The notes: a model not told the origin generated them from the sequence alone. 14,538 nt of DNA from an uncultured Opitutia bacterium (GCA_903879465.1 CAIRLQ010000190.1:1-14538), one strand, 5' to 3'; numbered from the stretch's first letter, positions 7,305 to 14,412 are shown. Numbers and translations are program-made.

Positions 7305-8311
7305 GGGCGGGTGGCGCGGCGAGTGGAGATAAGGGATTCGATGATAAGGAGGAGCAGGGCGGCGGCGATGAGCCATTCTTCGCGCGGGATGCCGCGGCGA
7401 CCGCTACCGTTCTCATCGGTGCCGGCTTGGATCGCGAGGCGCAGGGCCTCCATGCCTTCGCCGGCTTGGCCCAGGCGGATGAAGCGCCCGCCGGTGCTGC
7501 TGGCGACTTCGCCGAGCGTCTTTTCGTCCAAGCGGCTTCGGACCTCCTCGCCGCTGGCATCCTTTAATGTGTCGAGGGCGCCCATGGCATTGAGCGTGCG
7601 AATGGGGCCGCCGGCGGGCGTGCCGACGCCGACCGCATGAACCACGAGGCCGCGGCGTTTGAGTTTCTTGGCGCTTTCGATCCCGCCGGCTTCGAGGTCC
7701 TCGCCGTCGGTGAGGATGATTACAAGTTTGCGGTTACGGTTGGAATAAAAGGCGAGCTCGGCTTCTTCCAGCGCGCGTCCGATGTCGGTGCCGGGCACCT
7801 GGATGCTCGTGGTATCCGTTTCTTCGAGTGTGCGGAAGAACGCATCGTAGTCGCGGGTTAGCGGGCATTGCAGGAAGGCTTGGCCGGCGAAGGCAACCAG
7901 GCCGACGTTGCCGGTGCCCTTGCGCTTCACGAAATTGGCAATCGCCGCTTTCGCGCGGGCCAACCGGGTCGGGGACATATCCGCCACGAGCATGGATTTG
8001 GAGACGTCGAGCGCGAAGACGAGATCTTCGGCGGCTCCGCGCTGTTGGCTGACTTCGACCCCCCAGCGAGGTCCGGCGAAGGCGGCCACGAGTAATATCA
8101 TGGCGGCGGCGAGTGCCAGGTCCTTGGTCGTGCGGCGGGCGGCGGAATAGCCGGCCGTAAGCTGGCTCAGCAAGCGCGACGCGGCGAAAGCAGCCAGCCC
8201 GAGGCGGCGGCGGCGCTCGGTCCAGCGCAGGGCGGCGAAGGTGGCCAGGCCACCGAGGATGGCCACGGCCAGTAGCCAAGGCTGTTCAAAATGGAAGTCG
8301 GCGGCGTCCAT
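7301..8311 (-). CDS. batB: BatB-like von Willebrand factor A protein
   Basis: Membrane-anchored VWA protein of 336 residues. Two N-terminal hydrophobic segments (about 12-28 and 64-80) precede the VWA domain (about 96-290). A C-terminal helix (about 313-328) completes the typical BatA/BatB topology. The MIDAS metal site is intact: DVSKS at 102-106, the Thr of GTDIG near 175 and TDGED at 201-205. It therefore should bind Mg2+ and a protein ligand. NVGLVAFAGQAFLQCPLT (135-152) is a strong family segment. The ATG at 8311 lies 3 nt after the batA stop, without a Shine-Dalgarno sequence, so translation is probably coupled to batA. Two adjacent VWA genes are standard in this operon type. Confidence 0.92.
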   Translation of the reverse strand: MDAADFHFEQPWLLAVAILGGLATFAALRWTERRRRLGLAAFAASRLLSQLTAGYSAARRTTKDLALAAAMILLVAAFAGPRWGVEVSQQRGAAEDLVFALDVSKSMLVADMSPTRLARAKAAIANFVKRKGTGNVGLVAFAGQAFLQCPLTRDYDAFFRTLEETDTTSIQVPGTDIGRALEEAELAFYSNRNRKLVIILTDGEDLEAGGIESAKKLKRRGLVVHAVGVGTPAGGPIRTLNAMGALDTLKDASGEEVRSRLDEKTLGEVASSTGGRFIRLGQAGEGMEALRLAIQAGTDENGSGRRGIPREEWLIAAALLLLIIESLISTRRATRP

Positions 8312-8314
8312 GTC

Positions 8315-9355
8315 TCAAGGGGAGCGCGGCCACACGAGGGCCGCGATGAGTTCCCATAGCAGCAGGAGGCCGGCGATGGCGGCCCAGGCGAGCCGATAGC
8401 TTTCGTAGGTGGTGCTCTCGCGGATCTTCACCTCGGTGCGCTCGAGCCGGTTGATCTCTTCATAGACGCGGCTCAGTTGGTTCTGGTCCAGTGCGCGGTA
8501 GAAACGTCCGCCGGTGACCTTGGCCATCTTGCCGAGCATGAGGTAGTTGGCAGGGTTGATCGTCTGCATCGGCAGCGTCTTGCCGAAGGCATCGCGGTAA
8601 AGCTTGCCCGTGAGGGGATCGAACTGCGGCAGCATCGTCGGTTCATCCTTGCCGAGTCCGATGCAGTAGAGGCGGATGCCCATCGCGGCCGCCAGCTCCG
8701 CGGCCGGTACGGGCAGGATGGCCTTACTCATGTTGTCATCCCCGTCCGTCAGTAGGATGATGACCTTAGAGTTTTTACCCTTCACGTTCTTCATCCGATC
8801 CACGGCCATGGCGACGGCTTCACCGATAGCGGTGCCAGTTTCCTGAATGCTGCCGATGTGCATGCGGTCGATACCTTTTTCGACCCAGATTTTATTAATG
8901 GTGAGCGGGCTCAGTAGGTAGGGCTTGCCGGAGAAGACCACGGCGCCGATACGGTCATCGGGTCGCTTGCCGAGGAAGTCATAGATGACACTCTGGCTGG
9001 CCTGCCAGCGCGTGACTTCCTCGCGCTTGGTGCTCATGTCCAAGGCCATCATCGACCAGGAGAGATCCACGACGAGCATGATGTCGAGGCCTTCTGTTTC
9101 CCGCTCGATTTCTTTGTTGGCGGTGCGCGGACCGGCGATTGCGATGAGGAGCGCCGAAGCGGTCAACAGCCGGACGAAGGCGCGCAGGCGGCCGGCTTGT
9201 TCCCGGACCGGGCGCGAGATGCCAGTGAGTAGCGTGGTGTCTGGAAAGATCAGGGCCGCCGATTTGCCGATGCGTCCGCGTAGCCATGCGTAGAGCGGTA
9301 GGAGCGCCAAAAATAGGAGCACCCACGGGTACTGGAATTCGAAGCCGGTTTCCAT
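8315..9355 (-). CDS. batA: BatA-like von Willebrand factor A protein
   Basis: Membrane-anchored VWA protein of 346 residues. The N-terminal aerotolerance-regulator segment FEFQYPWVLLFLALLPLYAW (6-25) is the first helix. A second lies at about 62-76, and a C-terminal helix at about 322-343. The VWA domain (about 90-305) has a full MIDAS: DLSWS at 97-101, Thr173/Thr175 in QETGTAIGEA and TDGDD at 203-207. RIGAVVFSGKPYLLSPLT (135-152) and AKVTGGRFYRALD (278-290) are typical BatA segments. The ATG at 9355 is 1 nt after the stop of the DUF4381-like gene. BatA is assigned as the first of the two VWA genes by order and N-terminus. In this operon type the VWA proteins are thought to be clients of, or partners to, the MoxR ATPase. 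Confidence 0.93.
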   Translation of the reverse strand: METGFEFQYPWVLLFLALLPLYAWLRGRIGKSAALIFPDTTLLTGISRPVREQAGRLRAFVRLLTASALLIAIAGPRTANKEIERETEGLDIMLVVDLSWSMMALDMSTKREEVTRWQASQSVIYDFLGKRPDDRIGAVVFSGKPYLLSPLTINKIWVEKGIDRMHIGSIQETGTAIGEAVAMAVDRMKNVKGKNSKVIILLTDGDDNMSKAILPVPAAELAAAMGIRLYCIGLGKDEPTMLPQFDPLTGKLYRDAFGKTLPMQTINPANYLMLGKMAKVTGGRFYRALDQNQLSRVYEEINRLERTEVKIRESTTYESYRLAWAAIAGLLLLWELIAALVWPRSP

Positions 9356-9356
9356 G

Positions 9357-9857
9357 TCAGCGGCGGGGTGGGCCGAAGGTTCGGCGCGCGTCTTCGATGC
9401 GTTGGGCGGCTTCGCGAACGCCGGCGAGCAGCAAGGGGAGTTCTACCGGTGTGCTGGCGAACTTGGCGGCGTCGGCGCTGCGCAGGGCCGCTAGCAGCGG
9501 CTGGCGGGCGGGAAGGAAGACCGGAAGACCGCTGATGCGCGCGGTGAGTTCTTCGGTCGAAAGCGAAGCCGCGACCCGTTCATCGACCGCCGCAAGGTAG
9601 GCGCGCAGGGCTGAGGTGACCTCGCCGGTGGCGGTTGCGCCGGCGAGGGATTCCGCCCGCCTCAAGGCTTTTTCGAGTTCAATGATGGCTGGCTGCGCCG
9701 GACGCAGTCGGCGCCACCGAAGAGAGGCGATGATAATTCCTCCGATCACGACGAATGCCAGTACGGCGACTGGCCAGAGGGCTTCCCATCCGCCCGGGGC
9801 GATCGGGGGCTTGGGGCCAAGTAGGACCACGGGGGCTTCGTCGATCGCGAGCAACAT
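9357..9857 (-). CDS. DUF4381-like single-pass membrane protein of the Bat operon
   Basis: A protein of 166 residues with one membrane helix at about 28-47 after a short Pro/Gly-rich N-terminus (GPKPPIAPGGWEALWP). The cytoplasmic part is helical, Arg/Ala-rich and Leu-rich (about 48-166). This shape, and the slot between the DUF58 gene and batA, fit DUF4381 proteins of moxR/bat operons. The sequence itself is weakly diagnostic. The ATG at 9857 overlaps the DUF58 stop (TGATG, 1 nt shared), so translation is likely coupled. It may link the cytoplasmic DUF58/MoxR pair to the membrane VWA proteins, but that is inference from position. No catalytic motif is visible. Confidence 0.72.
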   Translation of the reverse strand: MLLAIDEAPVVLLGPKPPIAPGGWEALWPVAVLAFVVIGGIIIASLRWRRLRPAQPAIIELEKALRRAESLAGATATGEVTSALRAYLAAVDERVAASLSTEELTARISGLPVFLPARQPLLAALRSADAAKFASTPVELPLLLAGVREAAQRIEDARRTFGPPRR

Positions 9858-10765
9858 CAGCGGCGGCGCCGGCGGCGTTCAAAGAAACGGGAGAGGGCGG
9901 GCGCCACGGCGGCGGTGGCTTCGAGTCGGGCGACGTCCATGCCGGCCCGGGCGAGCCCAGCCGCCGTTTCGGCCAGCCGTGCTTCGGCGGTTTCGGCGAA
10001 GCGCTGACGGGTCGCTCCGGAGCCGGTGTCGACTTCGCGGATTTCGCCAGTCTCGGCATCTTCCAGGGCGATGACACCGACGTCGGGCAGGAGGCGCTCA
10101 CGTTCGTCGATGAGCTGGACGCACGCGGTATCGTGGCGTGCGTTGAGTTCGCCCAGTGCGGCGGCCATGGCCTCGCCGCCTTCCGCTCCGGGCAGGAAAT
10201 CGGAGACGACGAACACCATCGAGCGGCGGCGTAACGCGCGGCCGAGTCGGCGCATGGGGCGGGTGAAGGAAGTGCGCCGGGAGACGGCGGCGAACTCAAG
10301 CGCATCACGGATAATGCGCAGGACGTGGCGGCGACCTTTCTTGGGGCTCACCCAGAGCTCCTCCTGGTCGCTGAAGAGGAGGAGGCCAACTTTATCGCCC
10401 GCCTTGAGTGCGGAGACGGCAAGGCAGGCGGCGACTTCGGCGCCGCGTTCGCGGAGGGTGGATTCGCCCGAGCCGAAAGAGGATGATCCCGAAACATCCA
10501 GCGCGATCACCATGGTGAGTTCACGCTCTTCGCGGTGTAGGCGGATGAACGGCTTACCCATGCGTGCGGTGACGTTCCAATCCATCGACCGCACGTCGTC
10601 GCCCGGCTCGTATTCGCGTAGTTCCTCGAAGTCGGTACCGCGGCCTTTGAAGCGCGAGAGGTAAGCGCCGACCATCGCATCATTGACCATCCGCGTGGCG
10701 ACAATCTCGACGCGTTGGGCACGTCGGAGAGTCTCCTGCGGGTTGGTCTGGACGGGGCGGTCCAC
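9857..10765 (-). CDS. DUF58 family protein (VWA-like, partner of MoxR)
   Basis: A soluble protein of 302 residues with the unmistakable DUF58 core: FKGRGTDFEELREYEPGDD (39-57), then VRSMDWNVTARMGKPFIR and the VWA-like strand ALDVSGSSSFGS (88-99). DVSGS supplies the first metal-site motif. The later strand reads VFVVSDF, not the TDG motif of BatA/BatB, as is usual in DUF58. The C-terminus ends in an Arg-rich run. The start is GTG at 10765, with GGAG five bases in front (bases 10766-10781 separate it from moxR). It is one of the few genes here with a normal Shine-Dalgarno site. DUF58 proteins nearly always sit next to a MoxR ATPase and probably act with it on envelope or metal-insertion targets. 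The function is not established. Confidence 0.95.
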   Translation of the reverse strand: MDRPVQTNPQETLRRAQRVEIVATRMVNDAMVGAYLSRFKGRGTDFEELREYEPGDDVRSMDWNVTARMGKPFIRLHREERELTMVIALDVSGSSSFGSGESTLRERGAEVAACLAVSALKAGDKVGLLLFSDQEELWVSPKKGRRHVLRIIRDALEFAAVSRRTSFTRPMRRLGRALRRRSMVFVVSDFLPGAEGGEAMAAALGELNARHDTACVQLIDERERLLPDVGVIALEDAETGEIREVDTGSGATRQRFAETAEARLAETAAGLARAGMDVARLEATAAVAPALSRFFERRRRRR

Positions 10766-10781
10766 GGGCGCTCCGGTCGGA

Positions 10782-11750
10782 TTAAGGAACGCTGACGGCG
10801 TCGAGCACGCGTCGCACGATGGCGTCGGCGTCGACCCCTTCGGCGTCGGCTTCGTAGGTGAGGATCAAGCGGTGGCGGAGCACGTCCGGGGCGATATCCT
10901 TGATGTCCTGGGGGGTGACGTGGTCGCGACCCTGGAGGAAAGCCCAGGCTTTGGAGGCGAGGGTGAGGTTAATCGTCGCGCGCGGCGAGGCGCCGAACTG
11001 GAGGAACTTGGCGAGGTCGGGGCCACCTGGGTGTTGCCCGCGCGTGGCTAGCACGAGCGAGACGATGTAGTCGCGAATCGGGTCGGCGACATGGATGGCG
11101 TCGACGGCCTTGCGGGCGTCGAGGATCTCCTGTTGCGAGATGACCGCCTCGACATCGAGCTTTGGCGAAGTGGTCGCCATGGCGTCAAGGATTCGGCGCT
11201 CTTCTTCGCGCGTCGGGTAGCCGATGTTGAGCTTGAGCATGAAGCGATCCACTTGGGCTTCAGGCAGCGGGTAGGTGCCCTCCTGGTCGATCGGGTTCTG
11301 CGTGGCCAGTACGAGGAACGGCGAAGGGAGCTTATGGGTTTCGCCACCGAGCGTCACTTGGCGCTCCTGCATCGCCTCAAGGAGGGCGGACTGCACCTTG
11401 GCGGGAGCGCGGTTAATTTCGTCGGCGAGGACGAAGTTGGCGAAAATCGGCCCGCGCTTGACGTTGTACTCGCCGGACTTCGGGTCGTAGATGAGCGTGC
11501 CGACGATGTCGGCGGGGAGTAAGTCCGGGGTGAACTGGATACGCGAGAAGTTGGCGTGGACGGTCTGCGCCAGTGTGCGCACCGAGAGCGTCTTCGCCAG
11601 GCCCGGGACGCCTTCGAGCAACACGTGCCCGTTGGCGAGGAGGCCGATGAGCAGTCGGTCGACGAGGTATTGCTGGCCGACGACGACACGGGCGACCTGC
11701 TCGCGGAGGCGCGGCACCCAAGTGCCGGCGGCGTTGATATTAGTGGGCAT
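10782..11750 (-). CDS. moxR: MoxR-family AAA+ ATPase
   Basis: Cytoplasmic AAA+ ATPase of 322 residues, a chaperone-like motor thought to remodel VWA-domain partners. Visible motifs in order are Walker A GVPGLAKT (47-54), FTPDLLPADIVGT (73-85), Walker B VLADEINRAP (107-116), the arginine-finger region SALLEAMQERQVT (121-133), sensor 1 ATQNP (149-153), EAQVDRF (164-170) and the sensor 2 region GASPRATINL. Length and motifs match the family. The ATG at 11750 has only a C-rich stretch in front, with no Shine-Dalgarno sequence. It is the first gene of the moxR-DUF58-bat series; pyrG lies 88 nt upstream on the same strand, so cotranscription with pyrG is possible. Confidence 0.97.
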   Translation of the reverse strand: MPTNINAAGTWVPRLREQVARVVVGQQYLVDRLLIGLLANGHVLLEGVPGLAKTLSVRTLAQTVHANFSRIQFTPDLLPADIVGTLIYDPKSGEYNVKRGPIFANFVLADEINRAPAKVQSALLEAMQERQVTLGGETHKLPSPFLVLATQNPIDQEGTYPLPEAQVDRFMLKLNIGYPTREEERRILDAMATTSPKLDVEAVISQQEILDARKAVDAIHVADPIRDYIVSLVLATRGQHPGGPDLAKFLQFGASPRATINLTLASKAWAFLQGRDHVTPQDIKDIAPDVLRHRLILTYEADAEGVDADAIVRRVLDAVSVP

Positions 11751-11838
11751 GGGGGTGGGGAAAGGTCGCGCTGGGGTGCGCGTTCGGCGGCTCTCCGCCC
11801 ACTAAGCAGCGTCCGGCTGAGCCGGTTTCGTCTCTGAA
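11751..11838 (-). other. pyrG-moxR intergenic region with three tandem hairpins
   Basis: Three short perfect stems lie side by side: CCGGC/GCCGG with a 3-nt loop (11813-11825), GGCGG/CCGCC with a 4-nt loop (11786-11799) and CGCGC/GCGCG with a 6-nt loop (11767-11782). None is followed by a T run on the minus strand, so none is a standard intrinsic terminator. They could slow or process a pyrG-moxR transcript, or mark the boundary of two units. I see no convincing promoter hexamers for moxR in this stretch. Confidence 0.5.
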
Positions 11839-13440
11839 TTAGCAGGATGCCCGAGACTTCTCAACCGTTGCCTTTATAAAAGCAGCGAAAAGGGGGTGGG
11901 CCCGGTCCGGGCGGGACTTGAATTCCGGGTGGTACTGGACCCCGACCATCCAGGGGTGGTCCTTCACCTCAACGATTTCGACCAAGCCGCTCTGGGGATT
12001 GACCCCGCCGACCCGCAGGCCGGCCGACTCAAGCTGGGTCCGGTAGGCATCGTTGTACTCAAAGCGGTGGCGGTGGCGCTCCTTGATATTATCCGTGCCG
12101 TAAGCCTCCCGGGAACGGCTGCCCGGGGTGAGGGCACAGTCGAAGGATCCCAGGCGCATCGTGCCGCCCTTGGTGACCACGCTTTTCTGCGATTCCATCA
12201 GGTGGATGACCGGATTCTTGGTCTCCGGCGCAAACTCCGTCGAGTGGGCATCCTTGAGGCCGAGTACGTGGCGCGCGAACTCGATCACTGTGATCTGCAT
12301 GCCAAGGCACAATCCGTAGAAAGGAATCTTTCTTTCGCGGGCGAACTGCGCCGCGATAATCTTACCTTCGATGCCGCGGTTACCGAAGCCGCCTGGCACG
12401 AGAATGCCATCGAGGCCTTCGAGTTGCGCAGTCCCCTTGGACTCGAGATCTTCGGCGTCGATGCGCACGATTTCGACGGCGGCTTCGTTTGCGATACCGC
12501 CGTGGGTGATGGATTCGTAGACGGATTTATAGGCATCCTGCAGTTCGATATATTTACCGACGACACCGACGCGGACGCGGTACTTCGGTTCAAGTAGGCG
12601 GCGAACGATTTCGCGCCAAGGGGAGATGTCGATCGGGTTGCACGTGATCCCAAGGCGCCGGACGACGATGTCGTCGATGCGCTGTTCGGCCAGCATCAGC
12701 GGGAGTTCGTAAATAGAGTGAGCGACGTCGCGGCATTCGATGACGGAGTCGACGCCGACATTGCAGTAGAGCGAGAGTTTCTGGCGGTTTTCCTCGCCGA
12801 TGGGTCGGTCGGTGCGGCAGACGAGGATGTCGGGTTGGATGCCGATTTCACGCAGTTTAGCGACGGATTGCTGCGAGGGCTTCGTCTTGAGTTCGCCCGC
12901 GGCCTTGATGAACGGAACCAGCGTGCAGTGTAGGAACGCGACGTTCTCGCGGCCCGCGTCATGCTGGAATTGGCGCAGCGCTTCGAGAAATGGGAGGCCT
13001 TCGATGTCGCCGGTGGTGCCGCCGATTTCCGTGATGAGCACGTCGACGCCTTCACCGCCCTTGAGGATGCGCTCCTTGATTTCGTTCGTGATGTGCGGGA
13101 TGACCTGCACGGTCTTGCCGAGATAGTCTCCGCGACGTTCTTTCTGGATGACAGTTTCGTAGACTTGGCCGGAGCTGAGGCTGTTGAGACGCGAGAGTTC
13201 GCCGGAGGTGAAGCGCTCGTAGTGACCGAGATCGAGGTCGGTCTCCGCGCCGTCGTTGAGCACGTAGACTTCGCCGTGCTGATAAGGGCTCATGGTGCCT
13301 GGGTCGACGTTGAGGTACGGGTCGAATTTCTGAATGCGCACCTTTAGGCCGCGGCACTCGAGCAGCGCGCCGAGGGCGGCGGCGGTGAGGCCTTTGCCCA
13401 GCGAGGAGATGACGCCGCCGGTGACGAAAATATACTTCAT
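11839..13440 (-). CDS. pyrG: CTP synthase (glutamine hydrolysing)
   Basis: Cytoplasmic enzyme making CTP from UTP, ATP and glutamine, the last step of pyrimidine nucleotide synthesis. It has 533 residues, close to the usual 530-550. The N-terminal synthase domain has MKYIFVTGGVISSLGKG (1-17, P-loop), KFDPYLNVDPGTMSPYQHGE (38-57), and Asp71 and Glu139 at the expected metal-binding places. The C-terminal glutaminase domain has PGGFGNRG (349-356), the nucleophile Cys378 in GLCLGMQ, and His504 and Glu506 in YHPEF. All catalytic residues are present. The ATG at 13440 gives the conserved MKYIFVTGG start. An in-frame TTG 33 nt upstream is unlikely. There is no Shine-Dalgarno sequence. The upstream region holds a terminator-like hairpin that may attenuate expression. 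Confidence 0.98.
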   Translation of the reverse strand: MKYIFVTGGVISSLGKGLTAAALGALLECRGLKVRIQKFDPYLNVDPGTMSPYQHGEVYVLNDGAETDLDLGHYERFTSGELSRLNSLSSGQVYETVIQKERRGDYLGKTVQVIPHITNEIKERILKGGEGVDVLITEIGGTTGDIEGLPFLEALRQFQHDAGRENVAFLHCTLVPFIKAAGELKTKPSQQSVAKLREIGIQPDILVCRTDRPIGEENRQKLSLYCNVGVDSVIECRDVAHSIYELPLMLAEQRIDDIVVRRLGITCNPIDISPWREIVRRLLEPKYRVRVGVVGKYIELQDAYKSVYESITHGGIANEAAVEIVRIDAEDLESKGTAQLEGLDGILVPGGFGNRGIEGKIIAAQFARERKIPFYGLCLGMQITVIEFARHVLGLKDAHSTEFAPETKNPVIHLMESQKSVVTKGGTMRLGSFDCALTPGSRSREAYGTDNIKERHRHRFEYNDAYRTQLESAGLRVGGVNPQSGLVEIVEVKDHPWMVGVQYHPEFKSRPDRAHPLFAAFIKATVEKSRASC

Positions 13441-13471
13441 AGAAAGGGGGTTCGGAGGGCGGGGATTGTAC

Positions 13472-13514
13472 AAAAAAGATAAGACCGGCAGGTCCTGTGA
13501 CGGAGAGCCGGTCT
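13472..13514 (-). terminator. Terminator-like hairpin with T run in the pyrG leader (possible attenuator)
   Basis: On the minus strand, AGACCGGC (13514-13507) and GCCGGTCT (13489-13482) form a perfect 8-bp stem with a 17-nt loop. After the spacer TATC comes T6 (13477-13472). The element ends about 31 nt before the pyrG ATG. Hairpin plus T run is the form of an intrinsic terminator, but here it sits in front of a gene and not behind one. It may be a leader attenuator or the end of a short RNA. Confidence 0.55.
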
Positions 13515-13524
13515 GGACTTTCGA

Positions 13525-13552
13525 ATTGCATGGGCGAAAAAAACTGTGGCAA
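13525..13552 (-). promoter_or_regulatory. Candidate sigma-70-type promoter for pyrG
   Basis: Minus-strand hexamers are TTGCCA (13552-13547, 5 of 6 matches to TTGACA) and TGCAAT (13530-13525, 4 of 6 matches to TATAAT), with a 16-bp spacer containing seven T in a row. Transcription would begin near 13519 and give a leader of about 79 nt that includes the terminator-like hairpin. A rival -10, TACAAT (13470-13465), lies after the hairpin but has no good -35 partner. Found by eye; unproven. Confidence 0.35.
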
Positions 13553-13643
13553 GCGGTTTTTCCGGCTTCCCGCCGCCAGTCGGCCCCGGCCCCGCCGGCT
13601 TGGCCTATGAGGCTTTTTCACGCTCCGGGGGGCTTGGGCTAAT

Positions 13644-13663
13644 ACCTCCCCTTTAGGTGAGGT
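13644..13663. repeat. Imperfect palindrome, possible dispersed intergenic repeat
   Basis: ACCTC (13644-13648) pairs with GAGGT (13659-13663). After one mismatch, CC (13650-13651) pairs with GG (13656-13657), around a TTTA loop. The total is seven pairs with one mismatch in 20 nt. It stands in C/G-rich non-coding sequence between pyrG and sdhC. The form recalls short dispersed palindromes of bacterial intergenic regions, but only one copy is in the window, so being a repeat is a guess. Confidence 0.35.
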
Positions 13664-13694
13664 CCGGGGTGGGAAGGGTGGGCCCGACCTATTT

Positions 13695-13709
13695 GATGCT
13701 TTTTGCATC
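13695..13709. promoter_or_regulatory. GATGC/GCATC inverted repeat in the sdhC leader
   Basis: Perfect inverted repeat GATGC-TTTTT-GCATC ending 19 nt before the sdhC ATG. It could be a leader hairpin or a binding site for a dimeric regulator. No clear promoter hexamers were found for sdhC. The start of sdhC has no Shine-Dalgarno sequence, so a structure this close to it could affect translation. Confidence 0.4.
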
Positions 13710-13728
13710 CCGTCCCCGCACCCTCGCT

Positions 13729-14400
13729 ATGTCCGCAAGTCCTTGTTGCTCCAGCTGCCGCCCCTCTTCCATCGGGAAGAAGGTCGTGATGGCCCTCACT
13801 GGTCTCGTCTTGGCCGGATTCGTCCTCGGCCACATGTCGGGCAACTTGCTGATGTTCAAGGGTCCGGCCGCGATCAATGAGTACGCCAAGTGGCTCCATG
13901 ATCACGCTGGCCTGCTCTGGGCCGCCCGCCTGACTTTAATCCTAAGCGTCGTCGCCCATATCTGGGTGGGCATCCAGCTTACCTTAGAAAATCGCGCCGC
14001 CCGCGCCGGAGGTCCCGCCGATGAGGCGACCCGCCGCGCTTCGATCGCCTCGCGATCCATGCCCTATTCCGGCGTGGTGATCCTTGGTTTCATTGTCTTC
14101 CACCTCCTGCACTTCACTTTCCGCACGATCGCCCTTGGCGGCGTGGCTCATGGCGACGATGTCCACGCGATGGTGGTCGCCGGCTTCAACTCCAAGCCGG
14201 TCGCGGTCTTCTACATCGTGAGCATGCTGCTCCTCTGCCTGCACCTCAGCCATGGCGTCAGCAGCGTCTTTCAGACTTTGGGCCTCCGTAACGAGCGCTG
14301 GCGCGGTCGTCTGGACGGCCTCGCGCTGGCCTATGCTTGGATTATCGCCTTCGGCTTCAGCTCCATCCCTCTCGCCGTCCTCACGGGCTGCCTCAAGTAA
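13729..14400 (+). CDS. sdhC: Succinate dehydrogenase cytochrome b subunit (b558 family)
   Basis: Membrane anchor of succinate:quinone oxidoreductase, carrying heme and the quinone site. It has 223 residues with five hydrophobic segments at about 19-40, 62-84, 113-133, 157-180 and 197-217, which fits the single-anchor b558 family (as in Bacillus and Bacteroidetes) and explains why no sdhD is seen. SSIGKKVVMALTGLVLAGF and GHMSGNLLMFKGP are strong family matches. Candidate heme ligands are His35, His77, His125 or His128, and His172 or His175; the first two have the 42-residue spacing of the family. I chose the ATG at 13729. An in-frame GTG at 13657 would add a non-family leader. The N-terminus is unusually Cys-rich (PCCSSC). 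sdhA follows after 12 nt. Confidence 0.94.
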   Translation: MSASPCCSSCRPSSIGKKVVMALTGLVLAGFVLGHMSGNLLMFKGPAAINEYAKWLHDHAGLLWAARLTLILSVVAHIWVGIQLTLENRAARAGGPADEATRRASIASRSMPYSGVVILGFIVFHLLHFTFRTIALGGVAHGDDVHAMVVAGFNSKPVAVFYIVSMLLLCLHLSHGVSSVFQTLGLRNERWRGRLDGLALAYAWIIAFGFSSIPLAVLTGCLK

Positions 14401-14412
14401 GCACACGCGATC

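Noticed and set aside
11896..12597. Long open frame (233 codons) on the plus strand inside pyrG
   Set aside because: It lies fully antisense to a certain pyrG and shows no recognisable motif; GC-rich coding DNA often leaves such frames open.
13441..13473. TTG start for pyrG adding 11 residues
   Set aside because: The family begins at MKYIFVTGG; the added MYNPRPPNPLS has no family support.
13562..13601. CCGGCTT direct repeat (13562-13568 and 13595-13601)
   Set aside because: Seven bases in GC-rich sequence, two copies only; not distinguishable from chance.
13602..13618. Possible plus-strand terminator (short GGCC/GGCT stem, then T5) before sdhC
   Set aside because: The stem has only four pairs, one of them G-U, and no plus-strand gene lies upstream for it to terminate.
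13052..13708. 218-codon minus-strand frame covering the pyrG start and its leader
   Set aside because: It overlaps pyrG out of frame and is Arg/Pro-rich without domains. The upstream part is the pyrG leader and sdhC control region.
13657..13728. GTG start for SdhC adding 24 residues
   Set aside because: The extension is not family-like and would run through the GATGC/GCATC inverted repeat; the ATG at 13729 gives a normal-length protein.
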